The notes below the pieces were generated by a model. The model searched no databases. It was not told the origin of the DNA and saw only the letters and a program-made list of their open reading frames with translations. The translations under genes and the position numbers were made by a program. A stretch of 64,000 nucleotides of DNA, taken from positions 186,001-250,000 of the forward strand of contig JADNYJ010000017.1 in the NCBI GenBank assembly GCA_015501075.1. The letters run 5' to 3'. Shown one piece after another: positions 54,193 through 64,000 of the stretch (the first letter of the stretch is position 1; every line of letters begins with the position of its first letter). The stretch comes from Gymnopilus junonius (lineage: Eukaryota; Basidiomycota; Agaricomycetes; Agaricales; Galerinaceae).

Positions 54193-55830
54193 AAGCAGCT
54201 CCGGGCGGAGTAGGAATCGATCTGCAGAATTTGAAATAGACCAAAGCTCATAGATAGGGAAACGCAATGAGAGGAGGGGATTGCATATTTCTTTCCCAAG
54301 AATTGTGTCGACTACCTATCGGCAACTTCCTAAGGTTCAAAGAAAGGTGTTCGAAGTCCAGCTTACCAAAGTCTCCGAATGGCAGAAATAGAGGGCTTTG
54401 AGTTTGTTTAATATATCTCTGCTGGCCTTTAGAAGTCAGCATCTGCCAGCGGATGATATGCGGTACCTTTCGTTAACGTTGGATCAAGAAGTACAAGCAG
54501 GGGTTCAACGTTCAACGCTCATTAGTCACTGATGAAGACCTGTAATAGCATACATATGTAGGCCACGCCGATGCAAGTCGGACTCCGAGCGCAGTCGGAG
54601 ATTGATAAATAGCTCTCCTTGCGAAATGGAAATAGAGCCATTCAATTGCATATACCTGGGTACTAAAGAATACACTAGTCATAACCCAAGTACTCACACT
54701 AGCGCGGAAGGTCCAGGAGAAGCTGCTCCTCTTGAGAATATACGGCATCGGTATTCTAGTCCGAAATACTCGAAGCAGAGGAAAGTACTGGGTACTCTGA
54801 CCCAGAGTGCGATATTCGTAAACTGCCAACTGCGCACGCGCAGTATTGAGTACTCAACCTTGAAAAAGATATTGTTGAGGGACACAATAATGACGACCTA
54901 ATTTAAATGACCCTTTTTGTATTACATCCCTATACCTATTACTGCTAATATGTTGAACTTGTCAAGCTCATTTAGAGGCGCTTCAGGGAGTCGAGACCAA
55001 GCACAATAGGTGGTCGAGACTGGGATATTAGTGCCTTAATGTTGGCCTAGAGGGAGTTGGGGCGTACAGAGTCAGTAGAAGGGATACAGAGCGCTGATTT
55101 GTTGAAATATAATTTGAGTATAATTAACAAGTACTTTATCAAAAGGGTCTGAAATGTATATTATTCGTAAGTTAAATGATCTAACGTCTACGTATCGCTG
55201 TAATAGCGTGATTGAGCACGCCTAAATGTCTTGCAGAACCAGAGGAATATTTTTGATGAGTAGGGGAATGACGAGATGGGGATGCGCACTATCTAATAAC
55301 TGGGCCTGAGGACGACGGCGCAAGTACGGATGGCGAAGTTACCCTGTGAGAGATGGATAGTGAATCACAGCCTCCAATGGCTGTTATGAAATCCTGGTTG
55401 GTGTAGACTAGGCAGCAAGATAGGTCTTGTCCGAAATTTGGGTTAGGATCCGGAAATGATAAGACCGATGAAGGAGTTTAATCAAAGGCAAAATCCCAAG
55501 AGACGATGGTCTGGCCTTGCATACTCGTATAACTGCGACTCGGCAAAGGGGGTATTAAGGACGGGAAACCGTGATAGATGATGATGTGTCGTGTGTGTGC
55601 GGTATAGAAATACAAATACATATGCGACGAGGAATTAGGATGCAATTGTCCGAAGTTGAAGAATGGTATAATGACCGAAACGGCGGAAGGACGAGACGAT
55701 AGTCAGAAAAGAGCTGCGGAGGTGGTATGTGAAAGGTAGTGCAAAGACGCAAGAGAGAGCTCCAATCGGAAGTGAAGTGAATGTATGAACATGGGATCTC
55801 AAGACCGGAAGCAGTCTTGCCGTGTGCCCG
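54193..55830. other. Gene-poor region, nothing recognised
   Basis: Only short open stretches. Some AGTACTC/GAGTAC motifs recur around 54680-54850. CpG frequency is moderate. No known domain, no structural RNA and no element ends could be identified. Confidence 0.4.
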
Positions 55831-56232
55831 TCATCGTTGCATCGACCTGTGAGCCATAACATTAACTGGTGAAGTCCCATTGCGTTGGACGTGACCATGC
55901 TTCGGCGAATAGCTATGAACGCCACTCCACCGTGGGTTTGTGAGATTCCTCATTCTCTCCATTACGTTCCGGGCGAGAAATACAGTTTCATTCTCCTCTT
56001 CGTATCGTGTGAGGTGCTGGTCGATGGGCTCGAGTATGCAGATGTCAGAAGGATGCAGTGTACGGAACTCGGAGAAACGGAAGATGGAGATGAATTCGTG
56101 TCGAAAAACTTTAACATCAACAGCTGTCAGAGCAGAGATCGGGGTGGCATATGAAGCTGGAAGGTAAACATGAATGAAACTTAAAGCTTGAAGTACGATA
56201 TTGAACAAAAGCACGGACCTTGGACGAGACAT
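55831..56232 (-). CDS. Possible small hypothetical protein
   Basis: A 133-codon open frame starting MSRPRSVLLFNIVLQALSFI, with a hydrophobic N-terminus (to about residue 29, ASYATP) that could be a signal peptide. The rest is mixed (VDVKVFRHEFISIFRFSEF, EENETVFLARNVMERMRN). The opposite strand is also open here over 89 codons (55885-56154), so coding on this strand is not proven. No family recognised and no splice signals decide the matter. Confidence 0.25.
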   Translation of the reverse strand: MSRPRSVLLFNIVLQALSFIHVYLPASYATPISALTAVDVKVFRHEFISIFRFSEFRTLHPSDICILEPIDQHLTRYEEENETVFLARNVMERMRNLTNPRWSGVHSYSPKHGHVQRNGTSPVNVMAHRSMQR

Positions 56233-56299
56233 AGGTCGCCTTTGATTCTTGCAAATGCGAAATAACCATCGCTCGCGTGATGATCATCCAGACCACCAT

Positions 56300-58280
56300 A
56301 TTTTGAGTTCGGTTGTGAGAGCATAGTAGTAGTCATTTTAGAGGACGCTTATAGAGGTAGAAGGACGACAATTTGGGCTAGTGGAGGGATTAGTGTGCAA
56401 CCATTTTGTGCAGACTTTATATGTAGCTTCCATGCCTAGGGCCACGAGGGAGTGCAGGACCTGAGACGCCCAATTAGATTCGGAACAGAAAACGGCCTGG
56501 ACCCTAATCACCCCGTCATGGCTAATTTTAGATTTCGAAGGCCTTTGATCGCTTCATCCTTTGCCCTCTCAGAGTTCTGGTCCTCTCAATCCTTCCTTCT
56601 TTGCCTCCAGATTCCGCTCACGTGTGTCGCTCCCGTGAACTTCGACACTCCCTCTAGCTCTTTTGTACGGCTGCTGGCTCTGTATATACTACGCGTTGAA
56701 ATTCCAGAACATCCTCTATGTTTAGCACCATGGAATATTGTTCTGGAACCTCCTTGGCCGAGGTTCCAGCAATGATTACGATTTTCACTCTTTTTACAGT
56801 TGGGTCCCCCACCGGAACATGTAGACAGATCACTGGCGGTTTTCTCATACGGCAGCATTACCATCTATATCGGTCATCTCCCCAGCGTACTTCGTTTGTC
56901 ACCATGGAATTTACCATTCACTTCTGACTCGGATTCAATTGAATACGCCGTCTACAAGCTTCACTTTCACCACCGCATTTGCTCACCCACTTACTCCGTG
57001 GGTGCTCTGTAACTCCTCTCGCCAACTACATAAACTGTCCTCGAGAAGTCATCGAGAAGAAGCGGAGACCTGGAACGGGGTACTACGGCCATTCTCCCAA
57101 GGCTTTAGGACTTTCTAATCTATTCCTATCTTGAGCTATGTGCATAGCCATCCTAACGTTCCCAAGACGTCGAATTCTTTGATCGCTCAATTCCGACTCT
57201 CCCGCCGACAGTGATGACCGGAAAGTAGTCCGATTTCTTCAAAATTTGCAGTGCCAGAGGACTCTGCTGCATGCCCAAGTGAATGTTCTAATTTTTCCCA
57301 GTCATAACCAAAGCCACCCCACTTCAATGATGCTTTCAAGGTCAGGCGCAGGCGTTGCTTCAGATACAATTACAGTCTTTTCGGCCGACGTCACTAGTGA
57401 CGCCAGCGGGAGCTGCAGTATGTCGTGCTGTCCACTCCTCGTCAAATCATGTTCTCTATTGCAACCCGCGGGCGTCAGAGTAGTTAGTGAAGTTTACCGC
57501 GTTTACCTGGGCACTTTACTAGAACTACTCGCGTGCATGACTCGCAAATGCTGTTCTATCCCTGGTAATTTCGGCTCAGGTATTTTACTTGCTTTCTGAT
57601 GCTCCCAGGCTATCCTTGGTCTTTCAAGCTTGCTACTAGGCTACGTACTGACAATATACTTATTAACGAATCTTATCACTCTTCGGATAGGCTCAGAGAT
57701 GGACTGCTAGACTTGACCATGCCTTACGTCACTCGTAATGGAAGCCTCGTTCCGGGAGATATCAACCTCGGCGCGCTGCAAGTGGCAGATCTACGCATGT
57801 CCTCTTTGATGCCTCGAGGCTATCGTGCTCAGCTGTCAAACCTCCATTTAAAGCTGTCTTTGATAACCTCGAAAGGCTAAAAGTCATGCGGCAGACATAC
57901 CAAGAAACCAAGTAGCTGTTGTTTCAAGCATGGGATGCGCCTTGCTCTACTGTCATCGCTGTGGCGTGGCCGGTTGTTCTCAGCATCTTTACAGGCGTAT
58001 ATATATATCTTCTACGGCTCTTTCTCCCAACCTGACTATCCTTAAGGCAGTCAGGAACGTTCTTGCTAAATCGGTTTCATACTCGCATTGTGGCCGATGT
58101 CAGACTGGAAATGAACGAATATTGAATAGCCTTCCACCCTTCGGGAGCCTGCATTATAAACTATATTACCGGGCTATTTACTTTCAAACTCTTTTGGCCT
58201 TATCTTTCAAGTTCAGCGTCTTATCTGAGTGTTCTGACCTTCCAGCAGGCTTATCCTCCAGATTGCCAATATACAATGAA
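56300..58280. other. Region without a confident gene
   Basis: Several open stretches of 60-120 codons on both strands (for example minus 56848-56654, HVPVGDPTVKRVKIVIIAGT, and minus 57369-57187, WGGFGYDWEKLEHSLGHAAE) have protein-like composition. They could be relics of a decayed gene. I could not connect them by plausible introns or recognise a family. Confidence 0.35.
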
Positions 58281-59390
58281 TTATATGTCAACTTCATCCT
58301 TTAGCTTCTCTTTCAATTCTTCGCTTATATCCTTCCAAGGTCTCCTTGGCAGAGTGAAGCCTTCAGAAACCTTGGCGTACGTCAAACCTCCCATCCTTGC
58401 GATAGGCTTTAGCTTTCCTGGGTCGGCAACCCCCCGTTCATCTATAACGTCATTTCGGATATGGATGAATTTAACGAGACCGAGGACAAGAGTTGATGTG
58501 ATGATGTCAGTCTTGGGATCTCGGATTTCTACAGCTTGATAAAGCTAGACGGGTTCGTCAAGCTTACGAGTAGATTGACCAGTTAGTTACTTCTTGGTAC
58601 TCACTTCACATTCCATTGAAAATGCACTCTCTTTGACTCGAGGAGCTTTAACATGTACCTTGTGGAAAAACCATTAGGTTAATTTAATCCCTTGAAATTT
58701 AAAAAAGCGCTCACACTAGGGGCTTTTGTAAGGCCACTTATGGCCATTCAGAAACTTCAAAAGGAGCGTTCGTTGAGGCAATATTCGAATGCTCGACCCA
58801 CGGCTCGCTGATAATGTTGACTGTGAATCCTGTTCCTGCATGAACGTTACGAACAGTGTCTTTCGCGGCGCCAGAATTGTGCGAGCATGCAAAGGAAATG
58901 AGAGGTGGAGAATGGGTAACCTAAGAGTTAAACAGAATGAGAAAAAGGCATAGAAAAGGGGGAACGAAGCAGTCGATTACTTGATTGAACCAGCTGTTGG
59001 GTTGAAGAACTTCTTATGAACATTCAGTAGCAATACAAAAAAAAGTCATACCTGAACGGGGCCAGGTTTTCAATTCCATCCGCAGATATGGACGAAACAA
59101 AAGCAACAGGCGAGGAGCGATACCCGACAACATGACTGAATATATTCTCCTTTAAAGACATCAGTAAAATAAGTCCCTTTGTGCACCTTGGAGAAAAGTG
59201 CTGACCCTGGTTCCTCTTTCGCTGTTTCGATTACTGTCCAGCCAGCACTTTCTCCTTCTGCCCATGCTCGTCCCTCTGGCGTAGCTTCAATGCCTTGACC
59301 ATAAGTCCATCCAGGATTTGGAGAGGCGGTGTATTTAAACTCTTTGGTGGGTGCGAATGGCGGAAGATCTGAGAAGACATTAGAATCTGG
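58281..59390 (-). pseudogene. Flavin reductase-like (FMN-binding split barrel) protein, one frameshift
   Basis: Exons, minus strand: about 59386-59187, 59149-59052, 58993-58981 (13-bp micro-exon), 58920-58715, 58658-58605, 58544-58281. The sequence reads SDLPPFAPTKEFKYTASPNP, GWTYGQGIEATPEGRAWAEG, then SSPVAFVSSISADGIENLAP, FSWFNQVTHSPPLISFACSH, NVHAGTGFTVNIISEPWVEH, SMECELYQAVEIRDP, LVLGLVKFIHIRNDVIDERG and GGLTYAKVSEGFTLPRRPW. The PxxFVSS...NLAPFSxFN segment is the FMN-binding core; such proteins reduce or bind flavin. The exon 58920-58715 is 206 bp where 207 is needed: after NAPFEVSEWP a base is missing before SGLTKAPS (near 58740). The start codon is unresolved (ATG at 59378 is out of frame), and the 37-bp first intron is unusually short. 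Pseudogene, or small sequence errors. Confidence 0.7.
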
Positions 59391-60420
59391 AGAGACGATG
59401 ATTACGGCGAATATGTTCAGGTAAGATATTGGAGGTCTTGGACAACAAGAAACGAAAAATGAGATAACGAGGTATGGAAATAGTATTACTGTGAGAGATT
59501 ATTAATACTTGGGTGATCATCGATCAGTAATCGCCAAATGACGCGATACTTTGGACGCTATGGGTTGTAAGGCATATGGACACTTAATGCTTAGTTCTTA
59601 CTAACGTTCTTAATGCAAAACCGGAAATTGAGTGATCAAATCCTACTGCTACTAGGCTAGTCGCAAGTAGGCGCTGCGGCTAGAGCTGCTAGTACTAGCA
59701 GTGTCACGTCTGTAGGCAAATATTGAATAGCATTGAGTAACCGAGGGATAGAATAAAGTCGGCTATTTCATCGTGCTTACGTCGAAGTCAAATGCCATTT
59801 GCACCGCATATCCCCTTAGCAGTCCAATATTATTTTTCCTGTGTTTGAATTTTAACAGCTCTTCTCCGGATCTCAGAGTTCCATCCAGATATTACCTAAT
59901 GGTAGGGCACTGGCAAGTTTTGTCGGACCTTCACATGATATTATACAACAGCTCAGTATAGCGAAATCCAAAATATGCGTGCGGGGACTTGGCCAAGGTA
60001 TGGATGATCATTGTATCGAAAATGGGAGGTGTAAGATTCGAGATGACTGTCAGAAATTGATGTAATTTCTCTACCTTCTTTTAATTTGGTGGTTATTTAA
60101 ATAGTGTCTACGATGAGCAGAGTGAAAAACGTATACACTCTGCAGAAAAAGCTAGATCCACCTTTGTTCCTTTTTTATTGAGTAATCTTCCACTAAAAAA
60201 TCAATTAAAAAGTTTCTTTGCACCGTTAGATAAGTATATTCGGAAAAATAACGCTTGTATTCCTTACTGCAGCCTGAAATACTCGTACTGTAGAGTCAAA
60301 TAGGGGCTTCGAGTCGCGTCGAGGTAGGCTCACGTGACACTGACAATAAGGTGACTCTGAATCAGAAACATCATCGTCCTTAGTCTTAACCATCGACGTT
60401 AGACGAATACTTACAGTAAA
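59391..60420. other. Intergenic, no gene recognised
   Basis: AT-richer sequence between the flavin-reductase-like gene and the BTB gene; includes T-rich stretches near 60170. No element ends, tRNA or conserved ORF seen. The last 100-200 bp presumably hold the BTB gene promoter. Confidence 0.45.
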
Positions 60421-61559
60421 ATGTCTGTGCAAGACTCTAATCCCTCCTCTGCTTCTCAAATGACAAAAAGGAAACGCACCTCGTGCGATCCTGAACACCC
60501 CACCGAGTCTCGTCTGGTAGAACCTGTGAAAAATTCTGACTTTTGGTTTGAAGATGGGAATGTCGTATTGCAAGCTCAAACCACCCAATTTCGTGTCCAT
60601 AGGAGCATTTTGGCTCGCCACTCAAACGTTTTTAAAGACATGAATGGAATGCCGCAACCTGCAGAGCAGGAATTGTTGGATGGCTGTCCCGTGGTCCATC
60701 TCTATGATGACCCAAAGGACTGGTTGAACATTTTTGGTATTATTTATAACAACGATGCGTGAGTTTCCTGCAGATCAAACTTATATTTCCCCGCGTGCAT
60801 ATATAATTGACTTGGATTATTGATAGTGACTATAAAGATCTGAGTTGGCTTGCAATACCCTTGATCTCCTCCATGCTCCGCCTTGGAAAAAAATATGAAT
60901 TCAATGACCTGCATACTGCAGCAATGGACCGTATCAAACACGAACTTCCACATAATATGTACATCTTTACTAACCAGCTGAAGGCGCGTTTTTACACGGG
61001 CCACGAGATCGACACCCTGAATCTCCTCCTCGAGATGAACATTCAATCGTTGCTTCCTGTTGCGTGTTATCTTTGTGTTAGAAATCTCACACTAGTATGT
61101 CCTACCTCGATAAACATTGTTGATACTAACGATAAGTAACAGAAAGAGCTATTTCGAGGTACCAAGCGACGGGAAGATGGTATCGCTCAACTCCCGCCTG
61201 TATGGATCGAGAAATTGATCATAGCGAAAGAAAAGATGGTCAACGACATCAAGCAACGTGTGCTAAAGTGGGTTCTAGGCGAATTCACGTCTCACGAATA
61301 CATTCAATTTCCAGCGAGTTCTTGCACCAAACCTGCTCAATGTTCGGCATCTCAATTATCGACATGCCAATTGGTGATATCCTCACCCTTACAACTTGAT
61401 TGGATGTTTCTACCTTTTTCAGATTGCTGTCCGGACGAATACTGCAACGAATGTCTACAAGTAATAAACAAGGTATATCTAACTACTCAAGGATCGTTAT
61501 GGAACGAACTTCCGAGGTATTTTGGGCTTCCGGACTGGGAGCAATTGAAGGATGCTTAG
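60421..61559 (+). CDS. BTB/POZ domain protein
   Basis: Three exons: 60421-60758, 60827-61094, 61143-61559 (340 residues, all phases consistent; introns GTGAGT...GATAG and GTATGT...AACAG). The N-terminus is a polar leader with a basic patch (TKRKRTS). The BTB fold starts about residue 38: NSDFWFEDGNVVLQAQTTQF, RVHRSILARHSNVFKDM, VVHLYDDPKDWLNIFGIIYN, then SSMLRLGKKYEFNDLHTAAM. The C-terminal half (VWIEKLIIAKEKMVNDIKQR, CCPDEYCNECLQVINK) ends LPRYFGLPDWEQLKDA. This architecture matches the large, expanded BTB families of Agaricomycetes; the partner is unknown. The Cys cluster near residues 290-305 is typical of the family's C-terminal region (from memory). Intact. Confidence 0.88.
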
Positions 61560-62090
61560 GTATCGGACAATCTCAGCAGCTACTGTTGTATAGTGCTTCG
61601 TCGCCAATAAAGAGGATGCGAAGGTTGATTGACTTTGTTATGGGCAGAATTTACGGACCGCACCGGAGGAAAGTCTATGAAGGATAGTTAACTTGTGAGT
61701 ACTGTACTAATTATATATGGATTCAGACTCACCCACTATGAAATTGCATTGAGAAAGAGGTCAGGTAGCAGTCAGCAGACTTCTTTCTGCTTTCTCAGTA
61801 CACTAAATTTGTGCTTAGCTTCAGCTACTGGTCAGTCAACCATTTTCGGAGTCGTTAGAATTGGAACGTAGTGAACCTTACGCGTACGGTCCATCCTGCA
61901 GCTATTTTTAGACCATACATGTCAGTTTGCACTATCGCCAAAAGAACATGGCAAAGGCATCTGCTTCCTTTTCCCAGAAAAGTCAGGGTTTGTAAGGCTC
62001 ACATGGTCTCACTCTAGCGGACGATAATGGGTAAAGGCTATCCACCAACTTACTCCAAGACTTCATGGAGACAACAACGCATCATTTTAG
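61560..62090. other. Intergenic, no gene recognised
   Basis: A 127-bp open stretch continues the BTB gene region to 61687 in another frame but is not conserved-looking. No other feature seen. An ATG at 62065 is out of frame with the permease gene. Confidence 0.4.
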
Positions 62091-62102
62091 TCCTTCAGTT
62101 GT

Positions 62103-64000
62103 CGAAAACTGAAGTCTGAATCACCAGAGGACACTGTCAATGACGGAACACTAGACATCAAACATCCGGAGGAAGAAAGACAGCTTGGTATATTCCATAA
62201 AGTTACTCGTATTCTCTTGAAATGGGGGATAGAGACTCATGGGTCAGCCATTTTGATATCGTTGCTAATGATGTCGTATCTAAATGTGTCTGGGCCGTAG
62301 AATCGCGCCCACTACTCTAGATGAGCGAACAGACAAGCGAATCTACCAAATGTTCTGGTTATGGTTTTCTGTCAACTTCAATATTCTTGCTTTTGGCACG
62401 GGTAGTGCTGGCCCTGCATTTTTTGGACTCGGATTGAAGACTTCTCTTATTGTTCTTCTTCTCGTTGATCTCATGTGAGGAATAATCTCTGCTGGTAATC
62501 CTTATAAATTTCTCACAGCATTCGTTTTATTCTTTTCGTCAACAGAACATGTGCTGTGCCAGCCTATTTGTGAGTCGCTAACTCTTTTTTGTTCCTGGTT
62601 TTGGGTAAAATTTGATTATAAACTCAAGTGCAATATTCGGGCCCAAGCTTGGTACGCGTGGAATGGTACAATCCAGGTTCTCATGGGGGTGTGTAAAGCT
62701 CGTCTTTATCCTTGAAAGGACGCTTTCGGACATGTCCTCCTTTTAGATTATATGGAGCTATGATTCCTAGTCTCCTCGATGTCTTCTCTATGCAGGGTTT
62801 CTTGATCCTGAACTGCATCATCGGCGGACAAGCACTGGCAGCCGTATCTGATAGGCTGAATGATACTTTAGGTATTGTCATTATTGGGGTAATATCTCTG
62901 GCGGTATGTGACGCACACTTTTCCCTGTTATTCCTCTAATGTACTATGAGGCTTCAAGGTTACATTCTGCGGATACAAATTTTTGCATTGGTATGCTGAC
63001 AATTACGTGCTTTGTGGAATTTTTGTCACTAATCTGGCCGTAATCTATATAGGTTTGAGAGTTTCGCCTGGGTACCAAGTGTTATTTCGTTCCCTATTCT
63101 CATCGGTCTCGCCGGGAAGCACCTCAACCCATCGACCTTGCCATCGCCTGGTCCAATTTCTCCAACCGATGTCCTGTCATTTGCGTCATTTGTGGCATCA
63201 AGCGTTATCAGTTGGTGTACCCTCACTCCGGACTACGGTGTTTACCATGACAGTAATGCTTCTGCGTATGTGCGCTGTTTTCTTTGAATTCATTCGTTCC
63301 AACCAAAAAAAATTCATTTAATAGCCTGAAGATTTTCTCATATGTATACTTTGGCTTTCTAATCCCAAGCGTATGGCGGTTCCTTATCAATCCCATATTG
63401 CCCTTAACGCGCTGACGTTGACAGATTGCATGGCATATGCTTGGAGCTGCTTTTGCGGCTGCCGCTCCGGGGATCCCATCCTGGAATGATGCATTTGACC
63501 AAGGAAACAATGTTGGCGGCCTCCTCGAAGCTGTCCTTTCTCCCGCCGGAGGCTTTGGAAAGTTTTTGTTAGTGCTCATAGCATTGAGCACCTCCTGTGC
63601 CTGTGCGCCCACAATGTATACGTTCAGTCAGTTTCTTATTATCCTCCCTAAGAGAACCTTCATAATCAACACACCCAAACTCAGGTACAAGTCTCATGGC
63701 CGTAGGACCTTTTTTCTCTCGTGTTCCTCGATACGTTCTCGTCGTCATTTCTGAGGCAATGTAAGTGTTGATCTTGCAAATGCCTCGGAGCTTAACACCG
63801 GATCATCGTCTCTATAGACTTTTACCATTAGCTATCGTTGGCGCCAAGAAATTCTATTCAACGCTGGTCGACATTCTTAGTGCGTCAATGCAACCTTGCC
63901 CCTTACAGTCTAAATAATAAACAAGCCGCTGATTCACAGGTGTTATTGGCTACTGGTCGACTGCATTTGCCGCCATTGTTTTGACGGAACATTTCCTATT
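62103..64000 (+). CDS. NCS1 purine/cytosine permease (FCY2-like), 3' end outside the window
   Basis: Exons: to 62242, 62301-62474, 62546-62569, 62629-62676, 62747-62904, 62959-62990, 63053-63265, 63325-63370, 63425-63626, 63685-63760, 63818-63879, 63940 to the edge. All joins keep frame. It reads HPEEERQLGIFHKVTRILLK, GIAPTTLDERTDKRIYQMFW, LWFSVNFNILAFGTGSAGPA, CAVPAYFAIFGPKLGTRGMV, FSMQGFLILNCIIGGQALAA, LNDTLGIVIIGVISLAVTFC, CTLTPDYGVYHDSNASALKI, AAAPGIPSWNDAFDQGNNVG and PFFSRVPRYVLVVISEAILL. Multiple hydrophobic helices and the N-terminal cytosolic ERTD motif fit plasma-membrane proton symporters for adenine, guanine, hypoxanthine and cytosine. The 5' end is unresolved: no in-frame ATG precedes 62103, and the ATG at 62065 would need a one-base shift or an extra intron. 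Small exons (24, 32, 48 bp) are notable. Confidence 0.85.

Noticed and set aside
57246..57880. Plus-strand ORFs of 93-117 codons
   Set aside because: No family resemblance, low-complexity composition and equally open opposite strand; left as unresolved region.

Overview
This window looks like part of a transposon-rich Agaricomycete (Basidiomycota) genome. The host genes have very short GT-AG introns of about 50-65 bp. The element families (a DUF6589-type protein paired with a RecQ-like helicase, Ulp1-like proteases fused to transposase-like sequence, chromodomain Ty3 elements) are ones I associate with mushroom-forming fungi. No prokaryotic features, CRISPR arrays or rRNA genes were seen.

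Left three quarters (1-48,340): nested mobile elements, mostly decayed. A Ulp1-protease/transposase-like gene (326-641 and 7813-9083) is split by a Ty3 element (Gypsy-1). Gypsy-1 contains a hAT-type element (8-bp duplication), which in turn contains a solo copia LTR. Next come three partial copies of a second Ty3 family (Gypsy-2, 9084-20788), two of them forming a 2.4-kb inverted repeat, one arm of which carries a second hAT-type element. From 20789 to 48340 a single minus-strand Ty1/copia element (about 6.75 kb without insertions) has been inflated to 27.5 kb. Its insertions are a 7.8-kb DNA transposon with ~200-bp terminal inverted repeats, a 7-8-bp duplication, a RecQ-like helicase and a DUF6589-like protein (itself holding a Tc1/mariner copy); a pogo-like element with TA duplication (itself split by a 7.5-kb Ty3 element, Gypsy-3); a hAT-type MITE; and a tRNA-derived SINE with a 13-bp duplication. 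Most junctions can be read to the base, because removing each insert restores the interrupted reading frame.

Right quarter (48,341-64,000): host genes. A broken hypothetical gene; SYF1 (spliceosome NineTeen-complex factor, minus, 8 exons); a head-to-head geranylgeranyltransferase alpha-subunit gene (BET4-like), interrupted by two tandem small inverted-repeat elements and truncated after two prenyltransferase repeats; a gene-poor 4-kb stretch; a flavin-reductase-like gene (minus) with one frameshift; a BTB-domain gene; and the first part of an NCS1 purine/cytosine permease gene that runs off the right edge.

A pervasive signature is that nearly every in-frame stop in the element genes is TGA where the family or a sister copy suggests arginine (CGA to TGA). 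The two LTRs of Gypsy-3 also differ mainly by CpG transitions. This points to cytosine methylation and deamination of repeats. The most interesting unit is the RecQ/DUF6589 transposon at 22270-30084.
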